This document shows positions 8,000-20,020 of a stretch of 64,000 bases of DNA, one piece after another (positions within the stretch are counted from its first letter, which is position 1; every line of letters starts with the position of its first letter). A model generated the notes under the pieces. It saw only the letters and a list, made by a program, of their open reading frames with translations, did no database searches and had not been told where the DNA came from. The position numbers and the translations under genes were made by a program. The DNA lies in NCBI GenBank assembly GCA_001464895.1, contig LNEE01000032.1, positions 1 to 64,000 on the forward strand. Reading direction: 5' to 3'. Origin of the DNA: Betaproteobacteria bacterium Ga0077532 (GTDB taxonomy: Bacteria; Pseudomonadota; Gammaproteobacteria; Burkholderiales; Ga0077523).

Positions 8000-9268
8000 A
8001 TGACAGAGGACACCAGGCAAACAACTGCACGCACCGCGTGGATCCGCATCGCGCGGTCGTGGTGGCTCGCGCCCTGCGCGCTGCTGCTCGCGGGCGCAGG
8101 CGATGTGCCGACGCCGTCCGAATCGCAGATCGACCGCGGACGTCTCGCCTTCGAGCAGCTCTGGTCCGTGGCGCCGTCGGCGTTCGGGCGCTGGGGCCGC
8201 GGACCGCTCTCGAACGGTGGCGCGTGCACCGATTGCCACGGCAATCACGATCGGGGCGAACTGCCCGCGGACGGCGGGCCGGTGCACACGGCCGTGCTGC
8301 AACTGTCCGTTCCCGGTGTCGACGCCGAAGGCCGGCCGCGGCCGCATCCGGCCTACGGTCGCCAGCTCCAGCACGAAGGCATCCTCGGCCGCGTGCCACC
8401 GGAGGGCGAGGTGCGCGTCGAGTGGGTGGCGCGCGAGCACCGCCATCCCGACGGGACCACGACGACACTGCGATCGCCGCGCGTGGTGCTCGATCGTCTG
8501 GCCCACGGCCCCATCGAGGATGACGTGATGCAGTCCCTCCGTATTGCACCGGCACTGCATGGCATCGGCCTGCTCGAGGCGATCCCGGAGGCGCTGATCG
8601 TCGCGCGGGCGGCGGATGGCCATGGCCGCGTCAACCGGGTGCCCGACGGCGCGGGTGGATGGACGGTCGGACGCTTCGGCCACAAGGCCGGGCAGGCGGA
8701 CCTGCGCGGGCAGGTGCTCGTGGCCATGCACGAGGATCTCGGCGTGACGTCGACACGTTTCCCGGCCCCCAACTGCTCGGCAGTGCAGGCTGCCTGCCTG
8801 GCCGAACCCGCACCCGCGATGCCGGAGGCGGGCGACAACATGATCGACGATCTCGTCGCCTATCTGCGGCAGATCTCTCCGTCTGCAAGCAGTGGCCGCG
8901 AGGACCGCGGCGCCCGGCTCTTCGAGGTGGTGGGGTGCGCGTCGTGCCACGTCCCGTCGTGGACCTGGAAAGGTACGGATGGGGCGACACGCGCGATCTC
9001 GCCCTACACCGATCTTCTCCTCCACGACCTGGGGGCCGGCCTCGCCGACGGCCGTCCCGAACTGGCAGCCGGACCCTCCGAATGGCGTACGGCACCGCTC
9101 TGGGGAGTCGGCCGCGCGACGCATCTTCTGCACGATGGCCGCGCGCGATCCCCCGAGGAAGCGATCCTCTGGCACGATGGCGCCGCCGCCCGTGCCCGTG
9201 CGCAGTTCGAGTCCCTCGATCGCGCCGATCGTGCCGCCCTGCTCCGCTTCCTTGCCTCGCTTCGATGA
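8000..9268 (+). CDS. Exported di-heme c-type oxidoreductase (DUF1111-like)
   Basis: The 422-aa protein has an N-terminal hydrophobic signal (about 18-35) and two CXXCH heme c sites, CTDCH at 76-80 and CASCH at 313-317. The pattern, with the NGGACTDCHG and GCASCHVP surroundings and the final LLRFLASL, fits the DUF1111 'di-heme oxidoredictase/putative thiol oxidoreductase' family, related to MauG-type and di-heme peroxidases. It should be periplasmic and receive heme from the Ccm system. AGAGG at 7991-7995 supports the ATG at 8000. The stop overlaps the start of the next gene (ATGA), so both proteins are made together. Its substrate is unknown. Confidence 0.83.
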   Translation: MTEDTRQTTARTAWIRIARSWWLAPCALLLAGAGDVPTPSESQIDRGRLAFEQLWSVAPSAFGRWGRGPLSNGGACTDCHGNHDRGELPADGGPVHTAVLQLSVPGVDAEGRPRPHPAYGRQLQHEGILGRVPPEGEVRVEWVAREHRHPDGTTTTLRSPRVVLDRLAHGPIEDDVMQSLRIAPALHGIGLLEAIPEALIVARAADGHGRVNRVPDGAGGWTVGRFGHKAGQADLRGQVLVAMHEDLGVTSTRFPAPNCSAVQAACLAEPAPAMPEAGDNMIDDLVAYLRQISPSASSGREDRGARLFEVVGCASCHVPSWTWKGTDGATRAISPYTDLLLHDLGAGLADGRPELAAGPSEWRTAPLWGVGRATHLLHDGRARSPEEAILWHDGAAARARAQFESLDRADRAALLRFLASLR

Positions 9269-10119
9269 CATCCGCCCTGATCCGTTCCGGCCTCGGCGCC
9301 GCCTTCCTTGCCTTGCTCTGCTGCCTCGCCGGCCTGCCGTCGGCCGTCGCGCAGACCCAGACCCGGAACTTCGCGGCGTCCGAGAGCGTGGACTGGTACT
9401 ACGCGACGACCTTCGGCACCGGCGTCTACAAGATCGGCGACCGGACGGTGACGATGCTGCGCCTGCCCTTCGAGCGCGAGTGGCGGGAGGCCGAGGACGA
9501 CACCTGGGGCATACGCCTCAAGCTGCCCGTGACCCTCGGCTTCCAGACGCTCTCGAATGCGTTCGAGGATGTCCTGAATCGCAACGTCGCCACCGTCTCG
9601 GTGATGCCGGGCATCGAACTCGAGAAGGAGCTGCGCCCCAACTGGTGGGTGAAGCCGACGGCATCGTATGGCGCTGCGCAGGATCTCCTGAGCGGCGCGC
9701 GGTCGACGCTCTACGAAGTCGGCGTGCGCAGCCTCTGGTCCCGCGCCTTCTACCGTGTGGACTTCTCGCTGGGCAACGCACTCCTCTACGCCGGCAACGT
9801 CGCACAGGACGGCCTCACGCAGCACCTCGGCGTGTTCTCGACCGGCTTCAACTTCCTCCTGCCGGCGGGCGGCGTGTTCCTCGACCGGGCCGCCAACGTC
9901 GGCGTGCACTTCGTCCACTACGCGTTCTTCAACCGCATCGACTTCCTGGTCGACGAGACCTCGCGCCGCTCCGTCTCGCAGCAGTACGAGTTCGCGATGA
10001 CGGTGGGCACCTACCGCCCGATCCAGCTGATGGGCTTCGAACTGCAACGCATCGGCGTCGGCGTACGACTCGGCGAGGGGCTGACGGCCATCCGGCTGGT
10101 CACCGGTTTCCTCTACTGA
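9265..10119 (+). CDS. Putative outer-membrane beta-barrel protein
   Basis: The 284-aa product begins with a clear Sec signal peptide (cleavage expected after AVA at about 27-29). The mature part alternates aromatic and polar residues in short strands and ends in ...LVTGFLY, a C-terminal Tyr as in many outer-membrane beta-barrels. I do not recognise a named family; a solitary autotransporter-like barrel domain is a candidate. It overlaps the di-heme gene by 4 bp (ATGA). The pairing suggests that the heme protein and the barrel work together at the cell envelope, but this is inference from gene order. Confidence 0.6.
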   Translation: MTSALIRSGLGAAFLALLCCLAGLPSAVAQTQTRNFAASESVDWYYATTFGTGVYKIGDRTVTMLRLPFEREWREAEDDTWGIRLKLPVTLGFQTLSNAFEDVLNRNVATVSVMPGIELEKELRPNWWVKPTASYGAAQDLLSGARSTLYEVGVRSLWSRAFYRVDFSLGNALLYAGNVAQDGLTQHLGVFSTGFNFLLPAGGVFLDRAANVGVHFVHYAFFNRIDFLVDETSRRSVSQQYEFAMTVGTYRPIQLMGFELQRIGVGVRLGEGLTAIRLVTGFLY

Positions 10120-10178
10120 GCCGCGGCTGCGACACTGTCGGCCTGCCACACCACGACAATCACGAGAGAAGATCCGCC

Positions 10179-11276
10179 ATGAAGATCACCGCCATCGAGA
10201 CCATCGTCCTGCGCATTCCCTACACGACCGGCGGCTCCACCCAGGCCGAAGCCTGGGGCGGCCGCGCGTGGGCCACGGCCGACGTGCTGCTCGTCAAGGT
10301 CTCCACCGACGCAGGCATCACGGGCTGGGGTGAGGCCTTCGGCTACAACGCCATCCCCGCGACGAAGGCGATGCTCGACGAGGCGATCGCGCCGGTCGTC
10401 ATCGGCCGCGACGCCCTCGCACCCGAGGCGCTGCAGAACGAACTGCAACAGAAGCTCCACATCTTCGGTCGCGGCGGTCCCGTGATCTACGCGCTGTCGG
10501 GCCTCGACATCGCGCTGTGGGACATCGTCGGCAAGGCCGCAGGCCAGCCGCTGCATCGGCTGCTGGGCGGCACGACCCGCGAGCGGATGACGTGCTACGC
10601 GAGCCTCATCCGCTACGGCGAACCGGACGTGGTGGCGGCCAACGTGAGGCGTGCGGTGTCCGATGGCTTCACCGCGATCAAGCTGCACGAGATCACGCTC
10701 CCCGCCATCCGCGCTGCACGCGATGCCGCCCCGGACGCCCGCCTGATGCTCGACGTGAACTGCCCGTGGTCGCTGCAGGAGGCACTCGCCATCGCGCCCG
10801 CGCTGCGCGAGGTGAACCCCTTCTGGCTGGAAGAACCCGTGTGGCCACCCGAGGACTTCACCGCGCTCGCCACCGTCCGTGCGCGGGGCGGCATGCCCAT
10901 CGCCGCAGGCGAGAACGCCGCGACACTCGCGCAGTACCACCAGATGTACGCGGCCGGCGCCGTCGACATTTCGCAACCGAGCCCCGCGAAGATGGGCGGC
11001 GTATCGGAACTGCGGAAGGTCTTCACACTCGCCGCCGCCCACAACGTGACCGTGGTGCCGCACACGTTCTACGACGGCCCGGCCTTCCTCGCGGGGTTGC
11101 ACGTGTCCGCGGTGCATCAGCGGGATCCGTTCGTCGAATGGCGCTATTTCGACCTGGAGGCGCCACTGTACGGCGAGGCGGGCCGCCCCGTGAACGGCAG
11201 CGTAGCGATCCCGCAGAGCCCGGGGTTGGGCATGGATCCCGATCCGGCGGTGATCGCGAAGTATCGGGCAGGGTAG
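10179..11276 (+). CDS. Mandelate racemase/muconate lactonizing enzyme family protein
   Basis: The 365-aa enzyme is an enolase-superfamily member: a capping domain (1-120) and a TIM barrel. Metal ligands are expected at Asp in LMLDVNCPW, Glu in FWLEEPVW and Glu in IAAGENAATL. The base on strand 2 lies in AIKLHE and a His in VVPHTFYDGP takes the place of the mandelate racemase His297. Members abstract a proton alpha to a carboxylate (racemases, sugar-acid dehydratases, cycloisomerases); the exact substrate is not predictable. GAGAGAA at 10164-10170 is the ribosome site. A second superfamily member lies 2.4 kb away at 13690. Confidence 0.88.
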   Translation: MKITAIETIVLRIPYTTGGSTQAEAWGGRAWATADVLLVKVSTDAGITGWGEAFGYNAIPATKAMLDEAIAPVVIGRDALAPEALQNELQQKLHIFGRGGPVIYALSGLDIALWDIVGKAAGQPLHRLLGGTTRERMTCYASLIRYGEPDVVAANVRRAVSDGFTAIKLHEITLPAIRAARDAAPDARLMLDVNCPWSLQEALAIAPALREVNPFWLEEPVWPPEDFTALATVRARGGMPIAAGENAATLAQYHQMYAAGAVDISQPSPAKMGGVSELRKVFTLAAAHNVTVVPHTFYDGPAFLAGLHVSAVHQRDPFVEWRYFDLEAPLYGEAGRPVNGSVAIPQSPGLGMDPDPAVIAKYRAG

Positions 11277-11305
11277 GCGCTCGGAAGCGCGACGGGGCCG
11301 TGGTT

Positions 11306-11418
11306 TTGTAGGAGCGGGCCATGCCCGCGAAAGCGACGTTTCCGGTTGAAGCGCTTCCACTTCATCGACCGCTTTCGGGGCCATGGGCCCCTCCTACAAA
11401 GGCATGGCCCGCTCCTAG
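11306..11418. repeat. REP/BIME-like inverted repeat unit
   Basis: A left arm at 11307-11334 starts TGTAGGAGCGGGCCATG and a right arm at 11370-11398 ends CCATGGGCCCCTCCTACA, so the two face each other across about 35 bp. A shorter third arm is at 11401-11417. The same elements recur at 50034-50395. The position, between a gene's 3' end and the 3' end of a convergent gene, is typical for REP elements. Confidence 0.8.
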
Positions 11419-11430
11419 AAGGTCACGCGC

Positions 11431-12954
11431 TCACCCCTCCCCCGCCAACCGCTCCCGCAACGCCGTCTTCAGAACCTTGCCGTAGTTGTTCTTCGGCAAC
11501 GCCTCCACGAACCGGTATCGCTTCGGTCGCTTGAAGCGCGCGATGTGTTCGAGGCACAGGCGGTCTAGGTCCTCGTGGGTCACCGGCGTACCACCGCGTA
11601 CCACCACGAAGGCCACCACCTCCTCGCCCCAATCGGCGTGCGGCGCGCCGACCACCGACACTTCGGCGACCGCCGCGTGTCGCAGCAGCACCTCCTCGAC
11701 CTCGCGCGGATAGATGTTCGAACCGCCGCTGATGATCATGTCCTTGCTGCGGTCCTTCAGCGTGAGGAACCCGTCCTCGTCGAAGGCGCCCATGTCGCCC
11801 GTGTGCAGCCAGCCGCCGCGCAGCGCCACTGCGGTCGCGTCCGGGTTCTGCCAGTAGCCGCGCATCACGGTGTCGCCCCGCACGAGAATCTCGCCCGTCT
11901 CGCCGGCGGGCAGCGTGCGGTCGTCCGCATCGGCGACGCGGACCTCGACGTTCGTGAACGGGAGGCCCACGGACGCCAGCCGTTCGACGTAGCGCGGATG
12001 TGCCCGATCCGTATGCCGCGCCCGCGACAACGCCGTGATCGTCATCGGGCTCTCGCCCTGCCCGTAGATCTGAACGAGACGCGGGCCGAGGACGTCGAGC
12101 GCCTTCAGACTGTCGGCCACGTACATGGGGCCGCCACCGTAGACGATGGTCTTGAGCCCGCGCACATCGGCGCCGGTTGCCGACGGATGTTCGACGAGCC
12201 GCTTCACCATCGTCGGGGCCGCGAAGCACGTGATGCCGCGATGGACGCGCATCAGGTCGAACATCTCGGGCGGATCGAAGCCGCCGCTCGCGGGGATCAC
12301 CTGCCGCGCCATCGCGGCGACGTGCGGAAGGATGTACATCCCGGAGCCGTGCGACATGGGCGCCGCGTGGAGCACGCAGTCGTCCGGCGCGATCGCATCC
12401 ACGTCGGCGAAGTACGCGAGCGTCGCTGCCATCAGGTTGCGGTGGGTGAGCATCGCGCCCTTCGGACGGCCGGTGGTGCCGCTCGTGTAGAAGAGCCACG
12501 CGACGTCGTCGGGGGTGACCTCGTCGACGTCGACCGCGTCACCTTGTGCGAGCGCTTCGTACTCCGCCGACGTCACGTCGACGATCGCGACACCCGGCAA
12601 CGCCACCGACGCGATGCTCTCCGCCAGATCGGGTGTCACGAACACGACGCGCACGCCGGCGTCACCCAGGATGAACTCGAACTCGCGCGGATGGAGCTTC
12701 GCGTTCATCGGCACTGCGGTGAGCCCGGCGTGCCAGGCCGCGAACATCAGCTCCACGTACGCGGGCCCGTTGCGCATGGCGAAGGCGATGCGATCGCCGT
12801 GCGCGAGGCCGAAGCGCGTGCGGATGCGACCAGCGAGCGTTGCCGTGCGACGGGCGAGTCCGCGATAGTCGAGGCGTGTCTCGACGCCCACGGCGACCGC
12901 GGGCCGGTCTGGCGCCGCGCGCCCGGCGCGACACAGGAGATGGGCGAGATTCAT
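11431..12954 (-). CDS. AMP-dependent acyl-CoA synthetase/ligase
   Basis: The 507-aa ANL-superfamily enzyme has the P-loop-like WLFYTSGTTGRPKG motif (about 149-162), YGQGES (adenine site), GGWLHTGDMG (A8/hinge region) and the catalytic lysine in PKNNYGKVLK near the C-terminus. Such enzymes activate a carboxylic acid with ATP and transfer it to CoA. The substrate (fatty or aromatic acid) is not predictable. The ATG at 12954 is chosen because GGAGG lies about 10 bases upstream; the frame is open for 19 more codons. Its location among enolase-superfamily and amidase genes suggests catabolism of organic acids. Confidence 0.9.
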   Translation of the reverse strand: MNLAHLLCRAGRAAPDRPAVAVGVETRLDYRGLARRTATLAGRIRTRFGLAHGDRIAFAMRNGPAYVELMFAAWHAGLTAVPMNAKLHPREFEFILGDAGVRVVFVTPDLAESIASVALPGVAIVDVTSAEYEALAQGDAVDVDEVTPDDVAWLFYTSGTTGRPKGAMLTHRNLMAATLAYFADVDAIAPDDCVLHAAPMSHGSGMYILPHVAAMARQVIPASGGFDPPEMFDLMRVHRGITCFAAPTMVKRLVEHPSATGADVRGLKTIVYGGGPMYVADSLKALDVLGPRLVQIYGQGESPMTITALSRARHTDRAHPRYVERLASVGLPFTNVEVRVADADDRTLPAGETGEILVRGDTVMRGYWQNPDATAVALRGGWLHTGDMGAFDEDGFLTLKDRSKDMIISGGSNIYPREVEEVLLRHAAVAEVSVVGAPHADWGEEVVAFVVVRGGTPVTHEDLDRLCLEHIARFKRPKRYRFVEALPKNNYGKVLKTALRERLAGEG

Positions 12955-13111
12955 GCAGCGGGATCCTCCGGCGGACAGGTCGCGCGAGTATAGGAGACCC
13001 GTGCCGGACACCGCGCGCGCAACACCGTGTTTGCCGCAAGCGGGGGTGCGCGCTAAGGTACGCCACGCGCCGACGCTCGTCGGCGTGGCAGGTCACTCCA
13101 CGGGGAATCGC

Positions 13112-13633
13112 ATGAAGTTCGTCGGACAGCTCCTGGGCGCCCATCTCGCCCGTCATCCGGCCATGGGTCTGGCCGATGTCTACAAGCTCCTGCACCAGGC
13201 TGCGCTCGGGTCCGCCCATGCCGTCGACGGTGACGCCGCCCTTGCAAGACTCGAAGCGGAGATCGCCTCGATGGGTGCCGGCCCCGACGAGCCGCTCGTC
13301 GACGTCATCTCGCCCGACGGCCGCCTTGCGCGCATCCACCTTCGGACCTACGTCGCGCGCGGACTCGACGTTCCCGCCCTCGCCACCGCCTTCGCCGGCA
13401 CGGCGACGGCGTACACGGGCTCGCCGGAGAAGCTCGCGAAGTTCTGCGGCTGCCTCGGCGATTTCGCCGACACCGGCGGCATCCCCTTCGCGCGCGCCGA
13501 GGTGGAGGACTACATGAAGGCCATGCAGACCTCGGGCTGGGCCGCCGTCCACCACTCCGACGCGTACAAGGCGGCCTACGCGCCCGCGTACCGCGTCATC
13601 GATCTGCAGCTGATGCCCGGCCTCCTGGAGTGA
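13112..13633 (+). CDS. Conserved hypothetical protein
   Basis: The 173-aa soluble protein has no signal peptide or membrane segment. Visible features are a helix-rich N-terminus (DVYKLLHQAALGSAHAV at about 22-38), a central strand pair (VDVISPDG...ARIHLRTY), FCGCLGDF near 110 and HHSDAYKAAYAPAYRVI near the C-terminus. I believe this pattern recurs in proteins without assigned function, but I cannot name the family. GGGGAA at 13102-13107 fits the ATG. It overlaps by 4 bp an upstream GTG (13630) of the next gene's frame, so the two may be co-transcribed. Confidence 0.7.
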   Translation: MKFVGQLLGAHLARHPAMGLADVYKLLHQAALGSAHAVDGDAALARLEAEIASMGAGPDEPLVDVISPDGRLARIHLRTYVARGLDVPALATAFAGTATAYTGSPEKLAKFCGCLGDFADTGGIPFARAEVEDYMKAMQTSGWAAVHHSDAYKAAYAPAYRVIDLQLMPGLLE

Positions 13634-13689
13634 GCCTGCCCAGCACCACGACCCCGCCGTCGATGCGGGGCATGGAGGAGATTTCCAAG

Positions 13690-14847
13690 ATGTCGCACGC
13701 GTCCCGCCTCACCATCACCGACGTGCAGGTGTTCCCCACATCGTTCCCCGTTGCACCCGAAGACAGTGTGACGCTCGGCGTCGGCCGCACCGTCAAGCGA
13801 GACGCGGTGATCGTGAAAGTCTCCACCGACGCCGGGATCACGGGCTGGGGCGAGACGCATCACGGCCGCGCGCCCGGCGCGGTGGCGAAGATCGTCGACT
13901 CGATCCTGAAGCCGATAGCACTCGGCGGCGACGCGCACGACGTCGTCGGGCTGTGGAAGAAGATGTACGACCGCCAGCTCATCAGCCACGGTCTCGGCGC
14001 TGCGACGTGCATCGGCTGGTCCGGCCTCGACATGGCGCTGTGGGACATCCGCGCGAAGGCTGCCGGCGTCCCGCTGTATCGCCTGCTGGGAGGTGCCAGC
14101 CGCGCCATCCCCGCGTACGCCGGCGGGATCTCGCTCGGGTACCAGGATCCCGGATCGCTCGTGGACGAAGCGCGCATGCATCTCGCGGCGGGCTATCGCG
14201 CCGTGAAACTGCGCGCCGGCGACACCGTGAAGAACGACGTCGCGCGGATCACCGCGGTGCGGCGTGCGTTCGGGGACGACCTGGTGATCCTGACCGATGC
14301 GAACACCGGCTACGACGTCGCGAAGGCGCGCGCCGCGCTGCCGCACTTCGATGCGTTGAACGTGGGTTGGCTGGAGGAACCCTTCGCGCCGCACGACCAC
14401 CACAGCTACAAGCTCGCTGCGGGGCTTGGCCGCACGCCGCTCGCCGCGGGCGAGAACCACTACACGCGCTTCGAGTTCCAGCACGTGCTCGAGACGGGCG
14501 CCGTGACGATCCTCCAGCCCGACCTCTCGAAGACGGGCGGCATCACCGAGGCGCTGCGCATCGCGCACCTCGCCTCGACGTGGAAGCTGCCGATCCATCC
14601 GCACACGTCGATGACCGGCCTCAACATGGCCGCGACGATCCACTTCCTTTGCGCGATCGACAACGGTGGCTACTTCGAGGCGGACGTGTCACGGAAGAAC
14701 AGGTTCCGCGACCAGATGGTGAGTTCGCCCTACGAAGTGGATGCCGAGGGCTGCGTGCGGCCGCGCGAGGCCCCGGGCATCGGGGTGGAAATGGACGAAG
14801 CCTTTCTCGCGGCGCACCCGCTCATCGACGGCCCGTCGTACGTCTGA
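13690..14847 (+). CDS. Enolase-superfamily enzyme (mandelate racemase-like)
   Basis: The 385-aa protein has the capping domain and barrel of the enolase superfamily. The strand-2 lysine is in AVKLRAGDT, metal ligands are Asp in VILTDANTGYD, Glu in GWLEEPFAP and Glu in LAAGENHYT, and a His lies in IHPHTSMTG. The KxR pattern differs from the KLHE of the first family member in this window, so the two are not recent duplicates. It probably dehydrates or epimerises an acid sugar or related carboxylate. GGAGGAG at 13674-13680 supports the ATG at 13690; an in-frame GTG at 13630 is less likely. Confidence 0.87.
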   Translation: MSHASRLTITDVQVFPTSFPVAPEDSVTLGVGRTVKRDAVIVKVSTDAGITGWGETHHGRAPGAVAKIVDSILKPIALGGDAHDVVGLWKKMYDRQLISHGLGAATCIGWSGLDMALWDIRAKAAGVPLYRLLGGASRAIPAYAGGISLGYQDPGSLVDEARMHLAAGYRAVKLRAGDTVKNDVARITAVRRAFGDDLVILTDANTGYDVAKARAALPHFDALNVGWLEEPFAPHDHHSYKLAAGLGRTPLAAGENHYTRFEFQHVLETGAVTILQPDLSKTGGITEALRIAHLASTWKLPIHPHTSMTGLNMAATIHFLCAIDNGGYFEADVSRKNRFRDQMVSSPYEVDAEGCVRPREAPGIGVEMDEAFLAAHPLIDGPSYV

Positions 14848-14874
14848 CGGGCGTGTCGTCGCGACTGCCGTGCG

Positions 14875-16359
14875 TCAGACCGCCGGCGCCCGCCGTGGCT
14901 TCGCCAGCCCCTCGTACGCGTAGGCGAACCGCAGCAGCGCGCCTTCGCTGAACGGCTTGCCGACCACTTCCACTCCGACGGGCAGGCCGTCTGGCGTGAA
15001 ACCGGCAGGCATGCTGAGCGCCGGCAGGTGCGACTGCGACGCGATGACCGTATTGGTCGGGAAGGTGAGGCACGACCACTTGTCGGATTCCAGATTCGCG
15101 TAGGTCGGCGGCAGCACCTTCACGTCCGGATACATCATGAAGTCGATCCCGTTCCGCGCGAAGAGGTCGAGGATGAGGCGCTGGAACTCGAACTGCGCGA
15201 GGCGCTGCTTGTAGTAGCCCTCGGACGCGTGCGGATCCGACGGACCGTCCTGCAGGTTGTGGAAGAGATCGTTCAGCGGGTGGAACCAGCGCTTCTCGTA
15301 GATCTCCTCGAAGGTCCGCTTCGGCCCCTGTGTCCGGCTCGCCATGAAGCGGTTCAGGTCGTACTTCGACTGCTGGACGTAGATGGAGGTGAGTCCGATC
15401 CAGTCCTGTACGTCGGGGATGCTCACCTCGACGAGTTCCGCGCCCTGCGATTCGAACCATGCGAGACGGTCCCGCACCACGGCGTTCACGGGCCGCGAGT
15501 CGTCGTCGTCCGGACCGAAGCCCTCCTTCAGCACGCCGATGCGAACGCCCGCGATGCCGCCGTGCTCCAGCCTGCTCTCGTACTGACCGGCGTCGTGGGT
15601 GAGCGTCGCGGCGCTGGTGAAGGGGTCCTTCGGGTCGTAGCCGACCAGCACGTCCATGAGCTTCGCGACGTCGCGGACCGTCCGCGCCATCGGGCCCGGG
15701 GTGTCCTGGAAGTGCAGCAGCGGCGAGAAGCCGGCGCGACTGATGAGGCCTGTCGTGACGCGCAGGCCGAACAGGTTGTTGAACGACGCCGGGATGCGGA
15801 TGGACCCGCCGGTGTCCTCGCCGATCCCGATGAGCCCGAGGTTGGCGGCGATGCCGGCACCCGTGCCCGCGCTGGAGCCACCAGCGTCGCGGTCGAGGCC
15901 GTACGGGTTGCGCGTGCGGTCGGTCACCGAGGAGAACGAGAACCAGCCCGCCGCGAAATCGCACATGCTCGACTTGGCGAGGATGATGGCACCGGCCTCA
16001 AGCAGTTGTGTGACGAGCGTCGCATCGGTGGTCGGCTGGTAGTTCTCGAAGCCCTTGCTGCCGAACGTGGTGGGGACGAAGCTCGTCTCGCCCTGATCTT
16101 TCACGAGCACCGGCACGCCGTGCAGCGGCCCCTTGAAGGTGCCCGTCGCCGCGAAGTGCCTGTCCAGTGCCTCGGCCTGCTGCAGTGCCTGCGGATTCAC
16201 GTTCACGATGGCCTGGAGCTTCGGGCCCTGGCGATCGATGGCCTCGATGCGATCCAGATACCACTTCACCAGGGTGGCACTCGTCAACTCGCCGCGATGG
16301 ATCGCGTCCTGGATACCCGTGACCGTCGCCTCCATGTACCCCTGCTGCATATCAGCCAT
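14875..16359 (-). CDS. Amidase signature family hydrolase
   Basis: The 494-aa enzyme carries the Ser-cisSer-Lys triad of the amidase signature family: Lys87 in PVLVKDQGET, the cis-Ser in DAGGSSAGTGAG and the nucleophilic Ser in GEDTGGSIRIPAS. These enzymes hydrolyse amides (acetamide-type substrates, indoleacetamide, Glu-tRNA(Gln) amidation with GatB/C partners). No gatB or gatC is nearby and the sequence is not GatA-like in context, so a catabolic amidase is likely. GGCGGGAA lies before the ATG at 16359. A Bug-type binding protein is close, in keeping with a catabolic setting. Confidence 0.88.
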   Translation of the reverse strand: MADMQQGYMEATVTGIQDAIHRGELTSATLVKWYLDRIEAIDRQGPKLQAIVNVNPQALQQAEALDRHFAATGTFKGPLHGVPVLVKDQGETSFVPTTFGSKGFENYQPTTDATLVTQLLEAGAIILAKSSMCDFAAGWFSFSSVTDRTRNPYGLDRDAGGSSAGTGAGIAANLGLIGIGEDTGGSIRIPASFNNLFGLRVTTGLISRAGFSPLLHFQDTPGPMARTVRDVAKLMDVLVGYDPKDPFTSAATLTHDAGQYESRLEHGGIAGVRIGVLKEGFGPDDDDSRPVNAVVRDRLAWFESQGAELVEVSIPDVQDWIGLTSIYVQQSKYDLNRFMASRTQGPKRTFEEIYEKRWFHPLNDLFHNLQDGPSDPHASEGYYKQRLAQFEFQRLILDLFARNGIDFMMYPDVKVLPPTYANLESDKWSCLTFPTNTVIASQSHLPALSMPAGFTPDGLPVGVEVVGKPFSEGALLRFAYAYEGLAKPRRAPAV

Positions 16360-16618
16360 CGTATTTCCCGCCTGTCGTTGTGATCGGATCCGAGGCGTGC
16401 CGCGACATCGCGGCGCGCCCGCGGCGGACCCAGTGCGCAACTGACATGCCAGAGCGCGGAACAACGAACGACAGAGGCAGGAGGGACGGCGGCGCGGGGG
16501 ATCACGCACCGCGACTGCGCACGACGCACCGCGAGTCGCACCGCGCGGGGGCGGCGGACCGGGACCTCGCGCATCTTCGGTGCAGCGCCCGCCTTCGACG
16601 CGGGGCCGACCGCCTGGC

Positions 16619-19482
<2,864 letters not shown>

Positions 19483-19971
19483 ATGCGTTCGATCCAACGA
19501 AGAGCAGCGCTTTCGATCTGCATCGCGCTCACCCTCACCGCAAACGCCGATGCCCAGACCGTCTACAAATCCATCGGCCCCGACGGGAAGGTCGTGTACA
19601 GCGACAGCCCCCCGGTCGACAGCAAGAACGCCCGGAAGCTGAAGTTCGACAAGCTGCCGGCGAGTCCGCTGCCCGCCCCTGCACGGGCGTCGGTCGAACA
19701 GCAGAAGCGATCGACGTCGACGGGGGTGCCGGTGACGACGGCCGTGGTGCTGTACTCGGCAGCGTGGTGCGGCTACTGCAAGGCCGCGAAAGCCTGGCTC
19801 GGATCGCGCGGCATCGCCTATCGCGAGATCGACATCGACACCGATTCGGGGCGGGCCTACTTCGCGCAGGCCGGTGGCGGCGACGGCATTCCGCTGCTCG
19901 TCGCGGGTGGTCAGCGGGTGCAGGGGTTCTCCCCGGCGGCCTACGACGCGCTGTTCACGACGCGCCGGTGA
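19483..19971 (+). CDS. Exported DUF4124-glutaredoxin protein
   Basis: The 162-aa protein has a signal peptide (cleavage expected after DAQ/ANA near 22-25), then a DUF4124-type strand pair (VYKSIGPDGKVVYSDSPP), a Pro/Ala-rich linker, and a glutaredoxin-fold domain with the redox motif WCGYC at about 95-99. The cis-proline is in GIPLLV. It should act on thiols or disulfides in the periplasm. The ATG follows the stop of the Bug gene without a gap, so the two are probably translated from one message, although no functional tie is obvious. Confidence 0.83.
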   Translation: MRSIQRRAALSICIALTLTANADAQTVYKSIGPDGKVVYSDSPPVDSKNARKLKFDKLPASPLPAPARASVEQQKRSTSTGVPVTTAVVLYSAAWCGYCKAAKAWLGSRGIAYREIDIDTDSGRAYFAQAGGGDGIPLLVAGGQRVQGFSPAAYDALFTTRR

Positions 19972-20020
19972 GCGGGCCACGATCGATGGTCACCGCAGCG
20001 CTCGATGGACGGAGAACCAT

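Noticed and set aside
16360-16618. A small RNA or gene between the amidase and chemoreceptor genes
   Set aside because: The stretch has short GCACCGCG-like repeats but no start codon with ribosome site and no stable stem that stands out.
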